A stretch of DNA of 64,000 bases from UBA10646 sp046296295 (GCA_046296295.1 JBKBLG010000012.1:33514-97513); one strand, 5' to 3'; shown: positions 42,180-51,355, counted from the stretch's first letter. Numbers and translations are program-made. The notes: generated by a model from the letters alone, not told the origin.

Positions 42180-43394
42180 TTATTTGCTAGGAACTTGAAT
42201 TACAAAAGAGGTACCTTTTTCTAACTCACTATGGCAGCTAATGCGGCCATTCATTAACTCTACATACTTCATTACAATATGTAAGCCTAGGCCTGTGCCT
42301 TGTACATTAGCAGCGTTAGTAGCTCTGAAAAAGCGTTCGAACAAGTGTTTCATATCTTCTTTAGAAATACCAATACCATTATCGCTTACACGTAATGTTA
42401 AAGTATCGTTTTCTACTTGCGTAAATACTTCTATGATGCCATGATTTGGTGAAAACTTAATGGCGTTTGATAATAGGTTATGTAATATGTGTTTGAGTAA
42501 GTTGGCATCAACACAAACATCGCTTGGGCCAATATGTGTGTACACAATTTTTTGCTGCGGCTGTGCTACCATACGCATTTCGGCAATGGTTTTCTGAGCA
42601 AAATCTTGCAGTTCGAATACCGTATTTTTTACTTGGATTTTACCCTCTTCAATTTTACCAACAGATAGAAAGTCGTTTAAGATATCGTTCAATAAATTAA
42701 CAGAAGAAATAATACGCTGAATATGCTTTTCACGTTTGGCATTATCTTCTGTAGTAGTATATTTTGATAATAAATAAGTAGAGGAAAGTACCGTGCTAAG
42801 CGGCGTTCTGAACTCGTGTGAAGCCATTGTTACGAACCTCGATTTTAGTTCGCTGAGTTCTTTTTCTTTCTCCAGCGATTCACGCAACTCTTTATCCTTA
42901 ATCTGGTTTTCGTGAATCTGCTTATTGAGTTGTGTTACTGTTGTTTCTAAAATTTTGGTACGCTCCTTCACTTTTTGCTCTAGAGCAGCATTCAAATCTA
43001 ACAGAGCTTTTTCGGCTGCTTTGCGCTGTGTAACATCGGTAATAAAAGCCAAAACAAAATTTTGGTTATTAATGTGGTAATGGCCCAAACTAATTTCAAC
43101 CGGAAATTCTGTTCCATCGCTGCGAACAGCATATAAATCTAACCCTATACCCATTGGCCTGCTAGTAGGCCGCTGCATATAATTATGGTGATGATGTTTA
43201 TGGTTATGCCTAAAACGTTGCGGTATAAGTACTTCAATGGGCTTCCCTAATAAAACTTTGGCATCGCTATAACCAAATTGGTGTAATGCAAAGGGGTTAA
43301 TGGTATCAATATATCCTCTCTCGTCGGCAACAACAATACCAATACTAGCATGATTAAACATCGTTTCAAACAATTCCGATTTAGAAGCTACCAT
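42180..43394 (-). CDS. PAS-domain sensor histidine kinase
   Basis: A 404-residue soluble kinase. Residues about 5-120 form one PAS domain (SELFETMFNHASIGIVVADERGYIDTINPFALHQFGYSDAKVLLGK). It carries a striking His cluster at 63-70 (RHNHKHHHH). The H in the middle aligns by eye with the heme-binding His of FixL, but non-heme PAS proteins often have His here too. A coiled coil follows, then the H-box (SHEFRTPLSTVLSS), N-box (NLLSNAIKFSP), DNGIGIS and GTGLGLHIV. No membrane segment. ATG 43394 is preferred; upstream ATG and GTG starts give an extension unusual for the family. It lies 9 nt ahead of the regulator gene, with the same promoter. Confidence 0.9.
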   Translation of the reverse strand: MVASKSELFETMFNHASIGIVVADERGYIDTINPFALHQFGYSDAKVLLGKPIEVLIPQRFRHNHKHHHHNYMQRPTSRPMGIGLDLYAVRSDGTEFPVEISLGHYHINNQNFVLAFITDVTQRKAAEKALLDLNAALEQKVKERTKILETTVTQLNKQIHENQIKDKELRESLEKEKELSELKSRFVTMASHEFRTPLSTVLSSTYLLSKYTTTEDNAKREKHIQRIISSVNLLNDILNDFLSVGKIEEGKIQVKNTVFELQDFAQKTIAEMRMVAQPQQKIVYTHIGPSDVCVDANLLKHILHNLLSNAIKFSPNHGIIEVFTQVENDTLTLRVSDNGIGISKEDMKHLFERFFRATNAANVQGTGLGLHIVMKYVELMNGRISCHSELEKGTSFVIQVPSK

Positions 43395-43608
43395 AAATAT
43401 TGCTGTAGTTAATTGATGCTGATGCTGTGCTTTCAAATGTACAATTACACTCATTTCATCAGCATATGTGTTCACTGTTACTTACAATAAGCTTAAACAA
43501 AATTTACTTTAGGATAAATAAAAAATCGTATTTCTGCGTTTTTAATGCAGTTTTTTGCGGCTTTTGTAGATATTTGTCAGAACTGTTGCACACGCTTAAT
43601 ATTGCCAT

Positions 43609-45120
43609 ATGAGTCCTACTTTATTAATCTCGTTTGTTGTTGGATATTTTTTGATTTTATTAGTAGTTGCTTGGTATACCGGCCGCAAGTCTGATAACAA
43701 TAGTTTTTTTATTGGCAACCGCAGCAGTAATTGGATGCTGGTTGCTTTTGGTATGATTGGCACTAGCCTCAGTGGTGTAACATTTGTAAGCGTACCCGGT
43801 GCAGTAAAAACAGAAAGCTTTGCGTACCTACAAATAACACTGGGCTACCTTATTGGATATTTGGTAATTGCCTATGTACTACTACCACTGTATTACAGGT
43901 TAAACCTCACCTCTATTTACAATTACTTAAGTAACAGGCTTGGGGTTAAAAGCTATAAAACAGGGGCAAGTTTTTTTATTCTATCCCGAACTTTAGGGGC
44001 AACAGCTAGGCTTTATTTGGTAGTTAAAATTTTGCAAGATGCAATATTGAGCAGTTTCAACGTTCCGTTTTGGGCTACTACCCTCATTATACTTGCTATG
44101 ATTTTGGTATACACTTACGAAGGCGGTGTAAAAACCATTGTATATACCGATACTTTGCAAACAAGTTGCATGCTTATTGGCTTAATTATTTGTGTTGTAT
44201 TTATTTTGCAGAAGTTACAACTAGGTTTTGTAGATAGCATTCAAGCCATGAATGCTAGAGGCTACACACAAATTTTCTTCTCTCAGCCAGAAAGCAAGTT
44301 CTTTTTTCTAAAGCAAATTTTAGCCGGTGCTTTTATTACCATTACCATGACGGGGATGGATCAGGAAATGATGCAAAAGAATATCTCCGTGAAAAACTTG
44401 AAAGACAGCCAGAAAAATGTGGTTTCGCTAGGCTTTATTATGCTGGCAGTAATTAGTTTATTTCTCGTTCTAGGCGGCTTACTGTATCTCTATGCAGAAA
44501 GCTTAGGTGGTACTATGCAAACTGTGGTGGAGAACGGCAAAGAAATTTCTAAATTCATGATCAATGGTGTACCTGCCGGCGGCGATAAATTATTTCCTGT
44601 ACTTGCATTGCAACATATGCCTGCAATCATTAGCGTAGTGTTTATCATTGCTTTAATTTCGGCCTTATTCCCAAGTGCCGATGGTGCTATCACAGCTTTA
44701 ACATCTTCTTTCTGTATCGATATTTTGGGTATGCAACGCCGCAACGATTGGAGCGACGCGGAGAAGAAGAAAATACGCCAACGGGTACATCTTACTTTTG
44801 CAGCTATATTTTTACTTTTTGTGATGGTATTCAAATGGGTGAATAACCCAAGCATGATTGGTGTTATATTAAAAGTAGCAGCTTACACTTACGGCCCTTT
44901 GCTAGGTTTATTCTCGTTTGGCATTATTACTAAGCGAGTGGTGAAAGACAGTTTTGTACCTATTATTTGTATTGCAGCTCCATTGCTTTGCTATGTTATA
45001 GATGCCAACCAAAAAGCATTACTTGGCAATTTTGAAGTTGGTTTAGAACTACTTATCATCAACGGATTGCTAACTTTTATAGGTTTGTGGTTTATTTCAC
45101 ACAAACCTCAAAACGCATAG
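43609..45120 (+). CDS. Sodium/solute symporter (SSS family)
   Basis: A 503-residue membrane transporter of the SSS family with about 13 hydrophobic helices. Diagnostic segments are the first-helix Na+-binding region AFGMIGTSLSGVTFVSVPGAV, the TYEGGVKTIVYTDTLQTSCMLIG loop and SALFPSADGAITALTSSFCIDIL. The substrate cannot be told from sequence; the family carries sugars, amino acids, vitamins and acids. It stands divergent from the kinase operon, with stop TAG 3 nt before the O-methyltransferase gene, so those two are cotranscribed. Confidence 0.92.
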   Translation: MSPTLLISFVVGYFLILLVVAWYTGRKSDNNSFFIGNRSSNWMLVAFGMIGTSLSGVTFVSVPGAVKTESFAYLQITLGYLIGYLVIAYVLLPLYYRLNLTSIYNYLSNRLGVKSYKTGASFFILSRTLGATARLYLVVKILQDAILSSFNVPFWATTLIILAMILVYTYEGGVKTIVYTDTLQTSCMLIGLIICVVFILQKLQLGFVDSIQAMNARGYTQIFFSQPESKFFFLKQILAGAFITITMTGMDQEMMQKNISVKNLKDSQKNVVSLGFIMLAVISLFLVLGGLLYLYAESLGGTMQTVVENGKEISKFMINGVPAGGDKLFPVLALQHMPAIISVVFIIALISALFPSADGAITALTSSFCIDILGMQRRNDWSDAEKKKIRQRVHLTFAAIFLLFVMVFKWVNNPSMIGVILKVAAYTYGPLLGLFSFGIITKRVVKDSFVPIICIAAPLLCYVIDANQKALLGNFEVGLELLIINGLLTFIGLWFISHKPQNA

Positions 45121-45123
45121 TCA

Positions 45124-45762
45124 ATGCCATTGGTAGCCCCTGAAGCCGAAGCATATGCACATCAACATACCACTCCGCTATCCGATTTACTCAACGAGGT
45201 AGTTACTTATACCGTGCAACATCACCCATTAGCACATATGCTAAGTGGTGCTACACAGGGTGCTTTTTTACAGCTACTTAGCCAAACGCTACAGCCACAA
45301 TACATTCTTGAAATTGGCACTTTCACCGGTTTTAGTGCGTTATGCCTTGCGGCAGGGCTTTTACCGCAAGGACAATTACATACCATTGAACTAAGGTCTG
45401 AAGATGCAGCCACTGCAAAATTGTTTTTTGAGCGCAGCCAATACCGAGAACAGCTAATTTTGCACACCGGCAATGCCATAGATATTATTCCTACCCTACC
45501 ACACTCGTGGGATTTGGTATTTATTGATGCAGATAAAGTAGGGTATATTGATTACTACGAAATGGTACTGCCACAGTTAAAGCAAAATGGCTTGATTATT
45601 GCAGATAATGTGCTGTTTCATGGGCAAATTTTACAGCAACCCCTTAGGGGCAAGAATGCAAAAGCCATACATGCATTTAATCAACACGTTGCTAACGATA
45701 CCCGAACAGAACAAGTACTGCTAACGATAAGAGATGGCTTACTTATTATTAAAAAAAAATAA
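45124..45762 (+). CDS. O-methyltransferase (caffeoyl-CoA type)
   Basis: A 212-residue SAM-dependent class I methyltransferase of the TrmR/COMT-like family. The SAM loop is ILEIGTFTGFSALCLAAGL and the second acidic residue is in LHTIELRSED. The metal-binding catalytic Asp lies in WDLVFIDADKVGYIDYYEMVLPQLKQNGLIIADNVLFHG. In E. coli the nearest role is methylation of 5-hydroxyuridine in tRNA; here the substrate is not certain. It is coupled to the symporter upstream and to the glucosaminidase gene 1 nt downstream. Confidence 0.9.
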   Translation: MPLVAPEAEAYAHQHTTPLSDLLNEVVTYTVQHHPLAHMLSGATQGAFLQLLSQTLQPQYILEIGTFTGFSALCLAAGLLPQGQLHTIELRSEDAATAKLFFERSQYREQLILHTGNAIDIIPTLPHSWDLVFIDADKVGYIDYYEMVLPQLKQNGLIIADNVLFHGQILQQPLRGKNAKAIHAFNQHVANDTRTEQVLLTIRDGLLIIKKK

Positions 45763-45763
45763 C

Positions 45764-46927
45764 ATGAAGTATTGGTGGCTGGTTTGTACTTTTTATTGCC
45801 TTACCAATGTTACAAATGCACAAACCAAAGGAAACAATCCAAAGGTGCTTGCATATATAGCACAATATAAAGCAGTTGCTGTTGCAGAAATGCAACGTAC
45901 AGGTATACCTGCTGCCATTAAGCTAGCACAAGGTATTTTTGAATCAAACAATGGCGAAAGCAAGTTATGCCTGCAATCAAACAACCACTTTGGCATTAAA
46001 TGTAAGAACGATTGGCAAGGTGATAGAACGTATCACGATGATGATGCCCGTGGCGAATGCTTTCGCGTATATGCAACGGGTGCCGATAGCTACCGCGACC
46101 ATTCAGATTTTTTAAAAACGCGGCCTCACTATGCTTTTTTATTCCAAATTCCACCAACCGATTATGAAGCTTGGGCTTACGGACTAAAAAAAGCAGGTTA
46201 CGCCACCAATCCCCGCTACCCAGAACGCATTATTCAAATTATCAATGAGTATAATTTGAATGAAGTTACATTAGAGGTACTACAACAAACAACAAATAGC
46301 ACGCCATCTACTCCACTTACCACCGAACCAACAACAAGTGCGAATATTCCGCTAACTAGCAGTGATATAAAATTTGTAGCCCCACCAGCCACTACAACGC
46401 CAACAGTAGCAGAAGAAGATGATGAGGAAGAAGTAGTTGTTGAAGAAGTAATATCTATGGCTTCTAAAAAAGATACTATCCTTACGGCAAATGATACAAG
46501 CAAGCAAGCAACACCTACACCTAAATACCCGCAGGGTGTATTTACCATCAACGGATTAAAAGTAATTTATGCCGAAGCTGGTAGTAGCATGCTTGCCATT
46601 GCACAACAATACAACATTGCCTACAAAAAGCTAATAGAATTTAACGAACTAACAGAGATTGATATACTAGAGCAATCGCAACTACTATTTCTCGAAAAGA
46701 AAAAGAAAATTGGAGCACAAGCCATACATATTGTTGTACCCAATGAAACCATGGAAGATATAGCGCAAAAAGAAGGTATGCTCTTACAAAGCCTACTCGA
46801 TTTTAATAGAGTTCCAAAAGGCCGTCAACCTGTATCAGGTGAAAAAATATACCTGAAAGGAAATAGTCCAACCACACCTAAACTTATTGAAGCAACTACT
46901 GCTAAAAATACTACTGCAACATCTTAA
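45764..46927 (+). CDS. Glucosaminidase with LysM domains
   Basis: A 387-residue exported cell-wall hydrolase. Signal peptide: MKYWWLVCTFYCLTNVTNA. Residues about 30-165 form an N-acetylglucosaminidase (FlgJ-like) domain with the catalytic Glu in AAIKLAQGIFESNNGESKLCLQSNNHFGIKCK and RPHYAFLFQIPPTDYEAWAYGLKKAGYATNPRYPERIIQIINEY. A Thr/Pro/Glu-rich linker follows, then two LysM repeats (residues about 270-312 and 330-370) that bind peptidoglycan. ATG 45764 is chosen; in-frame codons before it overlap the O-methyltransferase end. A one-mismatch element (46480) encodes LTAN in the linker. Confidence 0.93.
   Translation: MKYWWLVCTFYCLTNVTNAQTKGNNPKVLAYIAQYKAVAVAEMQRTGIPAAIKLAQGIFESNNGESKLCLQSNNHFGIKCKNDWQGDRTYHDDDARGECFRVYATGADSYRDHSDFLKTRPHYAFLFQIPPTDYEAWAYGLKKAGYATNPRYPERIIQIINEYNLNEVTLEVLQQTTNSTPSTPLTTEPTTSANIPLTSSDIKFVAPPATTTPTVAEEDDEEEVVVEEVISMASKKDTILTANDTSKQATPTPKYPQGVFTINGLKVIYAEAGSSMLAIAQQYNIAYKKLIEFNELTEIDILEQSQLLFLEKKKKIGAQAIHIVVPNETMEDIAQKEGMLLQSLLDFNRVPKGRQPVSGEKIYLKGNSPTTPKLIEATTAKNTTATS
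46480..46493 (-). repeat. Interspersed element, one mismatch
   Basis: CCTTACGGCAAATG in the disordered linker of the glucosaminidase; encodes LTAN. Confidence 0.75.
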
Positions 46928-46940
46928 ACCATTCTGTAGC

Positions 46941-47480
46941 ATGTCTACCACCATTCAAGTTCTCGACAAAAGCTTTGTACCATACCTTAATGAAGCCGAA
47001 ATACAATCAAAAATTGAGGCACTAGCACAACAACTTAATCAAGATTATGACGGCAAAAAACCATTGTTTATTGCGGTACTCAATGGCTCATTCATGTTCG
47101 CCTCTGATTTATTCAAGCATCTTAGTATTGAAGCCGAAATATGCTTTATTAAACTTGCAAGTTATAAAGGAACTAAAAGCACCGGGCACGTAATTACAGC
47201 TATTGGTTTAGACACCGATGTTACCAACAGACATGTAATTGTATTAGAAGATATCATTGATACCGGCAAAACGTTAAGCCAGTTTTTACCACAGTTACAA
47301 AACCAACATCCGGCTAGTATCAAGGTAGCAGTATTACTACACAAGCCGGAAGCCACTGTTTTTGAGGTACCCGTAGATTATTGCTGCTTTAGTATTCCTA
47401 ATAAATTTGTACTTGGCTATGGCCTGGATTATGATGGCTTTGGCAGAAACATTAAAGAAATATATCAACTCAAAGACTAA
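46941..47480 (+). CDS. hpt: Hypoxanthine phosphoribosyltransferase
   Basis: A 179-residue purine salvage enzyme that makes IMP (and GMP) from hypoxanthine (guanine) and PRPP. The PRPP-binding signature VIVLEDIIDTGKTLSQFL is intact. Upstream is PLFIAVLNGSFMFASDLFKHL, and downstream is YCCFSIPNKFVLGYGLDYDGFGRNIKEIYQL, the base-binding and dimer hood. The start is ATG 46941; an in-frame extension overlapping the glucosaminidase gene is discarded. It lies 13 nt after the glucosaminidase and converges on the DUF6671 gene. Confidence 0.95.
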   Translation: MSTTIQVLDKSFVPYLNEAEIQSKIEALAQQLNQDYDGKKPLFIAVLNGSFMFASDLFKHLSIEAEICFIKLASYKGTKSTGHVITAIGLDTDVTNRHVIVLEDIIDTGKTLSQFLPQLQNQHPASIKVAVLLHKPEATVFEVPVDYCCFSIPNKFVLGYGLDYDGFGRNIKEIYQLKD

Positions 47481-47500
47481 CTAACGCCGCTAAAAATTTT

Positions 47501-48337
47501 TTAAGGATTACACACATCGCAACTGCCCGCATCGGCACATGATTGCGATGCTTTTTGTTGTGCTATATGCCCGCAATGCTCACACTTTAATTCATAATAA
47601 GCAATTGCCTTTGTAGGCGTACCACACCAACAACAAGGCAAGCCGGCAACTGCATTACTAATACCAAAACCAGGATATTGGCAGCTAGTACAATGTTGCT
47701 GCATACGTGCTATCAAATTAGCTGCAACAGCAGCAATATGGGTTCTACGCTTGGGGTTTCGCATTGCCCTCAAATCGGCCATTATAGTAATACTTTCATT
47801 AGTGGCCAATAATTGCTTGCAAGCCAATGCAAGGGCATCCCAAGTAGTAGCATCTTTTACAATCATTCTTTCATTTACCGTAAGGTGATGATTGTGCAGT
47901 ATAACACCTTGCGCCGGAAAGCCAATGTTGGTAGCAAATGTTGCCACAGCATCCCAATTATTAGCCTCTATTTGTGCTGCTGTAACATCAAAACTGTTGC
48001 TTATAGCCTTAATGGTATAATCTGCTTGAGCGGCATAACAAACAAGCAACTCAGTATTTACAGTAATGAAAGGAACTTCAGGATGCGGATAAAAAGCACC
48101 TTCGCTAGCAATATAAAAATCAATATCTTTTTGCTGTGCATGTTGCACTTTTAGCATTGCTGTAGTTAGCTGATCTGCAGGCCGTTCTACTTCGTTGCTA
48201 AAGGTTCCGAGGGTATCGGTATCAAAATTAATACGTTCGAAAGTTGCACCGAAAGCTTGTTGTAATAAAGGCCCAATAATAAGCTCTTTTTCGTGCTTGG
48301 TAATAATGCCAAAATGTTGCCCTTGAAACGAAAGCAT
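47501..48337 (-). CDS. DUF6671 family protein with a C-terminal zinc-ribbon-like region
   Basis: A 278-residue protein. The N-terminal part (FGIITKHEKELIIGPLLQQAFG and DFYIASEGAFYPHPEVPFITVNTELL) and the middle (ITIMADLRAMRNPKRRTHIAAVAANLI) match the DUF6671 family. The C-terminus carries several Cys pairs (CTSCQYPGF, LPCCWCGTPTKAI, LKCEHCGH, SCDVC), probably binding zinc. Function is unknown. It contains an exact 14-bp element (47872), encoding LTVN in HHLTVNERM. Convergent with hpt, and its own promoter lies near the carA terminator. Confidence 0.75.
   Translation of the reverse strand: MLSFQGQHFGIITKHEKELIIGPLLQQAFGATFERINFDTDTLGTFSNEVERPADQLTTAMLKVQHAQQKDIDFYIASEGAFYPHPEVPFITVNTELLVCYAAQADYTIKAISNSFDVTAAQIEANNWDAVATFATNIGFPAQGVILHNHHLTVNERMIVKDATTWDALALACKQLLATNESITIMADLRAMRNPKRRTHIAAVAANLIARMQQHCTSCQYPGFGISNAVAGLPCCWCGTPTKAIAYYELKCEHCGHIAQQKASQSCADAGSCDVCNP
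47872..47885 (+). repeat. Interspersed 14-bp element, exact copy
   Basis: Inside the DUF6671 gene; encodes LTVN. Confidence 0.95.
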
Positions 48338-48368
48338 ATTGCAAAAATACTAAGATTGAATACTTACG

Positions 48369-48405
48369 AACATTCAAGGGCGGCCTACGGCCGCCCTTGA
48401 ATGTT
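48369..48405 (-). terminator. Strong hairpin after carA
   Basis: A perfect 17-bp stem, AACATTCAAGGGCGGCC and complement, with a TAC loop, directly beyond the carA stop and element. Confidence 0.8.
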
Positions 48406-48417
48406 ATACTATCGATA

Positions 48418-48431
48418 CCTTACGGTAAATG
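48418..48431 (-). repeat. Interspersed 14-bp element, exact copy
   Basis: 1 nt beyond the carA stop codon and 12 nt from its terminator stem. Confidence 0.95.
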
Positions 48432-48432
48432 C

Positions 48433-49533
48433 TTATGCACTCTGCATCATTGCCACAAAATCATCGAACAAATATCTACTATCATGTGGGCCGGGTGTAC
48501 TTTCTGGATGGTACTGCACGCTAAATGCAGGCTTATTTTTCAAACGAATACCTTCAATACTTCCATCGTTCAAATTAACATGGGTAATTTCAACATTAGG
48601 ATGTTGCTTCACCGCTTCAGAATCAACGCCAAAACCATGGTTTTGTGTAGTAATTTCACTTTTACCGGTAATTACATTTTTTACGGGGTGGTTTAAACCA
48701 CGGTGCCCATGGTGCATTTTAAAAGTAGAAATATCATTCGCTAATGCCAGTAATTGATGCCCTAAGCAAATACCAAAAGTGGGCTTATTTTCGGCTAGTA
48801 TTGCCTTGATGGTTGTTACAGCATACGGCATTGCAGCAGGGTCGCCAGGGCCGTTAGAAATAAAGTAGCCCGTAGGGTTAAACGCCTTCAACGTTTCAAT
48901 AGGAGTTTTTGCCGGATGCACTCGAACATGTACACCTCTATCCACCATACATTGCAATATATGCTGCTTGATTCCAAAATCTAATACTGATACTTTAATA
49001 GGGCTGTTAACATCGCCAAGTTCATATATGGTAGTGGTGCTTGCACCTGTAGCAAGGTCTAAACCATCCATATTTGGGCAGGCATCTAGTATGCTTTGTA
49101 AGGTTGCAACATCATCTATTTCAGAGCTAATAATGCAATTCATAGCACCTTTTGTACGTACATGTGTTACCAATGCTCGGGTATCTACATCGTCGATAGC
49201 TACAATATTGTTGGCCTTCAAATAAGCATCTAGCGAATCGGTGGCTTGGTAGCGACTAAATCTTGCTTCCAGATTTCGACCAATTAATCCTCTAATCTTT
49301 ACAGCATTACTCTCTACATCGGTAGGCTTTACACCATAATTACCAATGTGTACTGTGTTCATTATCAGCACTTGCCCCGTATAACTTGGGTCGGTGAATA
49401 CCTCTTGGTAACCTGTCATACCGGTATTGAAACAAATTTCGCCGGTGGTAGTACCCTTATGTCCAAAAGAATGGCCACGAAACACGTGGCCATCGGCTAG
49501 TAATAATATTGCTGGAGAGGATTTTTGCTTCAT
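48433..49533 (-). CDS. carA: Carbamoyl-phosphate synthase small subunit
   Basis: A 366-residue glutaminase subunit that feeds ammonia to CarB for arginine and pyrimidine synthesis. The N-terminal CPSase domain starts ILLLADGHVFRGHSFGHKGTTTGEICFNTGMTGYQEVFTDPSYTGQ. The class I glutamine amidotransferase domain has the nucleophile in FGICLGHQLLALA and the His/Glu pair in FSVQYHPESTPGP. carB is not adjacent. An A/T-rich region with CAATTTTG 5-12 nt upstream of the start resembles a -7 box with one mismatch. The tail is followed by an element and a hairpin. Confidence 0.96.
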   Translation of the reverse strand: MKQKSSPAILLLADGHVFRGHSFGHKGTTTGEICFNTGMTGYQEVFTDPSYTGQVLIMNTVHIGNYGVKPTDVESNAVKIRGLIGRNLEARFSRYQATDSLDAYLKANNIVAIDDVDTRALVTHVRTKGAMNCIISSEIDDVATLQSILDACPNMDGLDLATGASTTTIYELGDVNSPIKVSVLDFGIKQHILQCMVDRGVHVRVHPAKTPIETLKAFNPTGYFISNGPGDPAAMPYAVTTIKAILAENKPTFGICLGHQLLALANDISTFKMHHGHRGLNHPVKNVITGKSEITTQNHGFGVDSEAVKQHPNVEITHVNLNDGSIEGIRLKNKPAFSVQYHPESTPGPHDSRYLFDDFVAMMQSA

Positions 49534-49593
49534 GCTGCAAAATTGCGGTTTCGCATGTGTTTAACCATATTATTTTTCAACATTTCGGGCAAT

Positions 49594-49607
49594 CATTTAC
49601 CGTAAGG
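49594..49607 (+). repeat. Interspersed 14-bp element, exact copy
   Basis: Right arm of an inverted pair with the copy at 49655, flanking the rplQ terminator hairpin. Confidence 0.95.
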
Positions 49608-49613
49608 CAAAAA

Positions 49614-49637
49614 AAACCAACTCTTTCGAGTTGGTTT
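49614..49637 (-). terminator. Terminator of rplQ / alpha operon
   Basis: A 10-bp stem AAACCAACTC/GAGTTGGTTT with a TTTC loop. The minus-strand product is followed by a run of T. It is enclosed by two inverted 14-bp elements that could extend the structure. Confidence 0.85.
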
Positions 49638-49654
49638 AGATGCTTTGAAACTTA

Positions 49655-49668
49655 CCTTACGGTAAATG
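49655..49668 (-). repeat. Interspersed 14-bp element, exact copy
   Basis: 3 nt beyond the rplQ stop. Inverted relative to the copy at 49594. Confidence 0.95.
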
Positions 49669-49671
49669 TGA

Positions 49672-50217
49672 TTATTCAGCAGCTTTAGTTGCTTCAGTTG
49701 CTTCAGTGGCTTCTGTTGCAGCTTCTGTAGTGGCTTCTGTTGCAGGAGCTTCTTCAGTTGTTGCAGCAGTCTTTTTAGCACCACGGCTACGGCGTGTTTT
49801 CTTTGCTGGCTCTGCAGCTTCGGCAACACCCTTACCGTAGATTTCGTTGAAGTCTACAAGCTCAATCATAGCTAGTTCAGCGTTATCACCCGGGCGAATA
49901 CCCAACTTGATGATACGTGTGTAACCACCTGGGCGGCTTGCTACCTTAGGACCAACTACGGTGAATAATTCTTTCACCGCTAGTTTGTTACCTAAATAGC
50001 TGAACACAATACGGTGATTGTGCATGATTTGCTCTTTAGTATTGTTTTTCTTGGTTTTTGTGATGAGTGGCTCAACGTAGGCACGTAAAGCTTTAGCTTT
50101 AGCTAAAGTAGTTGTGATACGCTTGTGGGTAATTAAAGCATTAGCTAAGTTGGCTAAGAGGGCTTCTCTGTGTGCTTTCTTACGACCTAGATTGTTGATT
50201 TTGTCTCCGTGACGCAT
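49672..50217 (-). CDS. rplQ: 50S ribosomal protein L17
   Basis: A 181-residue ribosomal protein. The conserved part runs from MRHGDKINNLGRKKAHREALLANLANALI to about residue 130 (ELVDFNEIYGKG). After it comes an Ala/Thr/Glu-rich tail of about 45 residues built from ATEA-like repeats (TEEAPATEATTEAATEATEA). Such extended tails are normal for Bacteroidota L17. The repetitive codons there give the low-complexity DNA at 49680-49760. Last gene of the alpha operon, followed by a terminator. Confidence 0.97.
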   Translation of the reverse strand: MRHGDKINNLGRKKAHREALLANLANALITHKRITTTLAKAKALRAYVEPLITKTKKNNTKEQIMHNHRIVFSYLGNKLAVKELFTVVGPKVASRPGGYTRIIKLGIRPGDNAELAMIELVDFNEIYGKGVAEAAEPAKKTRRSRGAKKTAATTEEAPATEATTEAATEATEATEATKAAE

Positions 50218-50282
50218 GGCTATTGTGTTTTATGTTCGTACCGTGCCAGGAATTACGAACAGTGTTCAAAAATAATTTTTGA

Positions 50283-51281
50283 TTAGTCGAGGCTGTCTAA
50301 GCCTAGTTTGCTTAAATCCATTCCGAAGCCTAAGCCTCTTTCGCTCAATACCTGTTCGATTTCGCTCAAGCTCTTTTGGCCAAAGTTGCGGAATTTCATT
50401 AAATCTTCTTGCTCGTACTGTACCAATTCGCTTAAGCTGTTGATTTTGGCAGCTTTTAAACAGTTGAAAGCACGAACGCTAAGGTCTAGATCTTCTAAAG
50501 GTGTTTTAAGTACCTTACGTAGTTGTAGTACTTGCTCATCTACCACATCATCTTTTTTCTCTTCTTTGTTATCGAAGGTGATGTTTTCGTCGGTGATGAT
50601 CATGAGGTGCTGAATTAAGATGCGAGCAGCTTGCTTCACAGCTTCTTCAGGGTGTATCGTACCATCGGTAATAACCTCGAGCATTAGTTTTTCGTAATCG
50701 GTACGTTGCTCAACGCGGTAGTTATCGATAGAATACTTTACGTTTTTAATGGGTGTATGAATTGAATCGATAGCAATAACGCCAAATGGAGCATCTTTTT
50801 GCTTATTCTCTTCAGCAGGAATATAACCGCGACCTTTAGCAACCGTAAGCTCAATATCAATTTTGGCACTGCTATCGAGTGTACAAATTACTAACTCAGG
50901 GTTCATTACCTGAAAGTTTTGTGTGGCCTCGCCTAACATACCAGCAGTGAATTCTGTTTTGTTGCGAACGCTTAACAATAACTTTTCAGAACTTATCTCT
51001 TGGTCGGTAATTTTTTTGAAACGTACTTGCTTGAGATTTAGGATAATTTCTGTTACATCTTCGGTTACGCCGTGAATGGTTGCAAACTCGTGGTCTACAC
51101 CATCAATTTTAATATTGTTGATAGCATAACCTTCTAAGCTGTTCAACAATACACGACGTAATGCGTTTCCGATAGTTAAGCCATAACCTGGCTCTAACGG
51201 ACGAAATTCAAAAGAACCTTCAAAATCGGTTGCTTTTTGCAGAACGATTTTATCAGGCTTTTGGAAGTTTAAAATGGCCAT
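50283..51281 (-). CDS. rpoA: DNA-directed RNA polymerase subunit alpha
   Basis: A 332-residue alpha subunit. The N-terminal assembly domain reads EPGYGLTIGNALRRVLLNSLEGYAINNIKIDGVDHEFATI. The C-terminal domain has LKTPLEDLDLSVRAFNCLKAAKINSLSELVQYEQEDLMKFRNFGQKSLSEIEQVL, the helix-hairpin-helix that contacts UP elements and activators. It lies between rpsD and rplQ, the conserved operon order. The 160-bp gap upstream contains a perfect 19-bp hairpin and a 14-bp element. Confidence 0.98.
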   Translation of the reverse strand: MAILNFQKPDKIVLQKATDFEGSFEFRPLEPGYGLTIGNALRRVLLNSLEGYAINNIKIDGVDHEFATIHGVTEDVTEIILNLKQVRFKKITDQEISSEKLLLSVRNKTEFTAGMLGEATQNFQVMNPELVICTLDSSAKIDIELTVAKGRGYIPAEENKQKDAPFGVIAIDSIHTPIKNVKYSIDNYRVEQRTDYEKLMLEVITDGTIHPEEAVKQAARILIQHLMIITDENITFDNKEEKKDDVVDEQVLQLRKVLKTPLEDLDLSVRAFNCLKAAKINSLSELVQYEQEDLMKFRNFGQKSLSEIEQVLSERGLGFGMDLSKLGLDSLD

Positions 51282-51355
51282 ATTAAACTTTGGGTTTTAT
51301 GGGTATTGCTACCCGATTGGTTTTGCTTTAAGTGCAGCTAATATAGTTTTTTTCA

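Noticed and set aside
42180..43475. Earlier start codons (GTG 43475, ATG 43454) for the PAS kinase
   Set aside because: They add a His/Gln-rich stretch not typical for the PAS domain start; ATG 43394 fits better, though not proven.
49593..49829. Reading frame of 78 codons ending PYGK, rich in Leu/Gln/Lys
   Set aside because: It is the alternate frame of the repetitive L17 tail plus the element.
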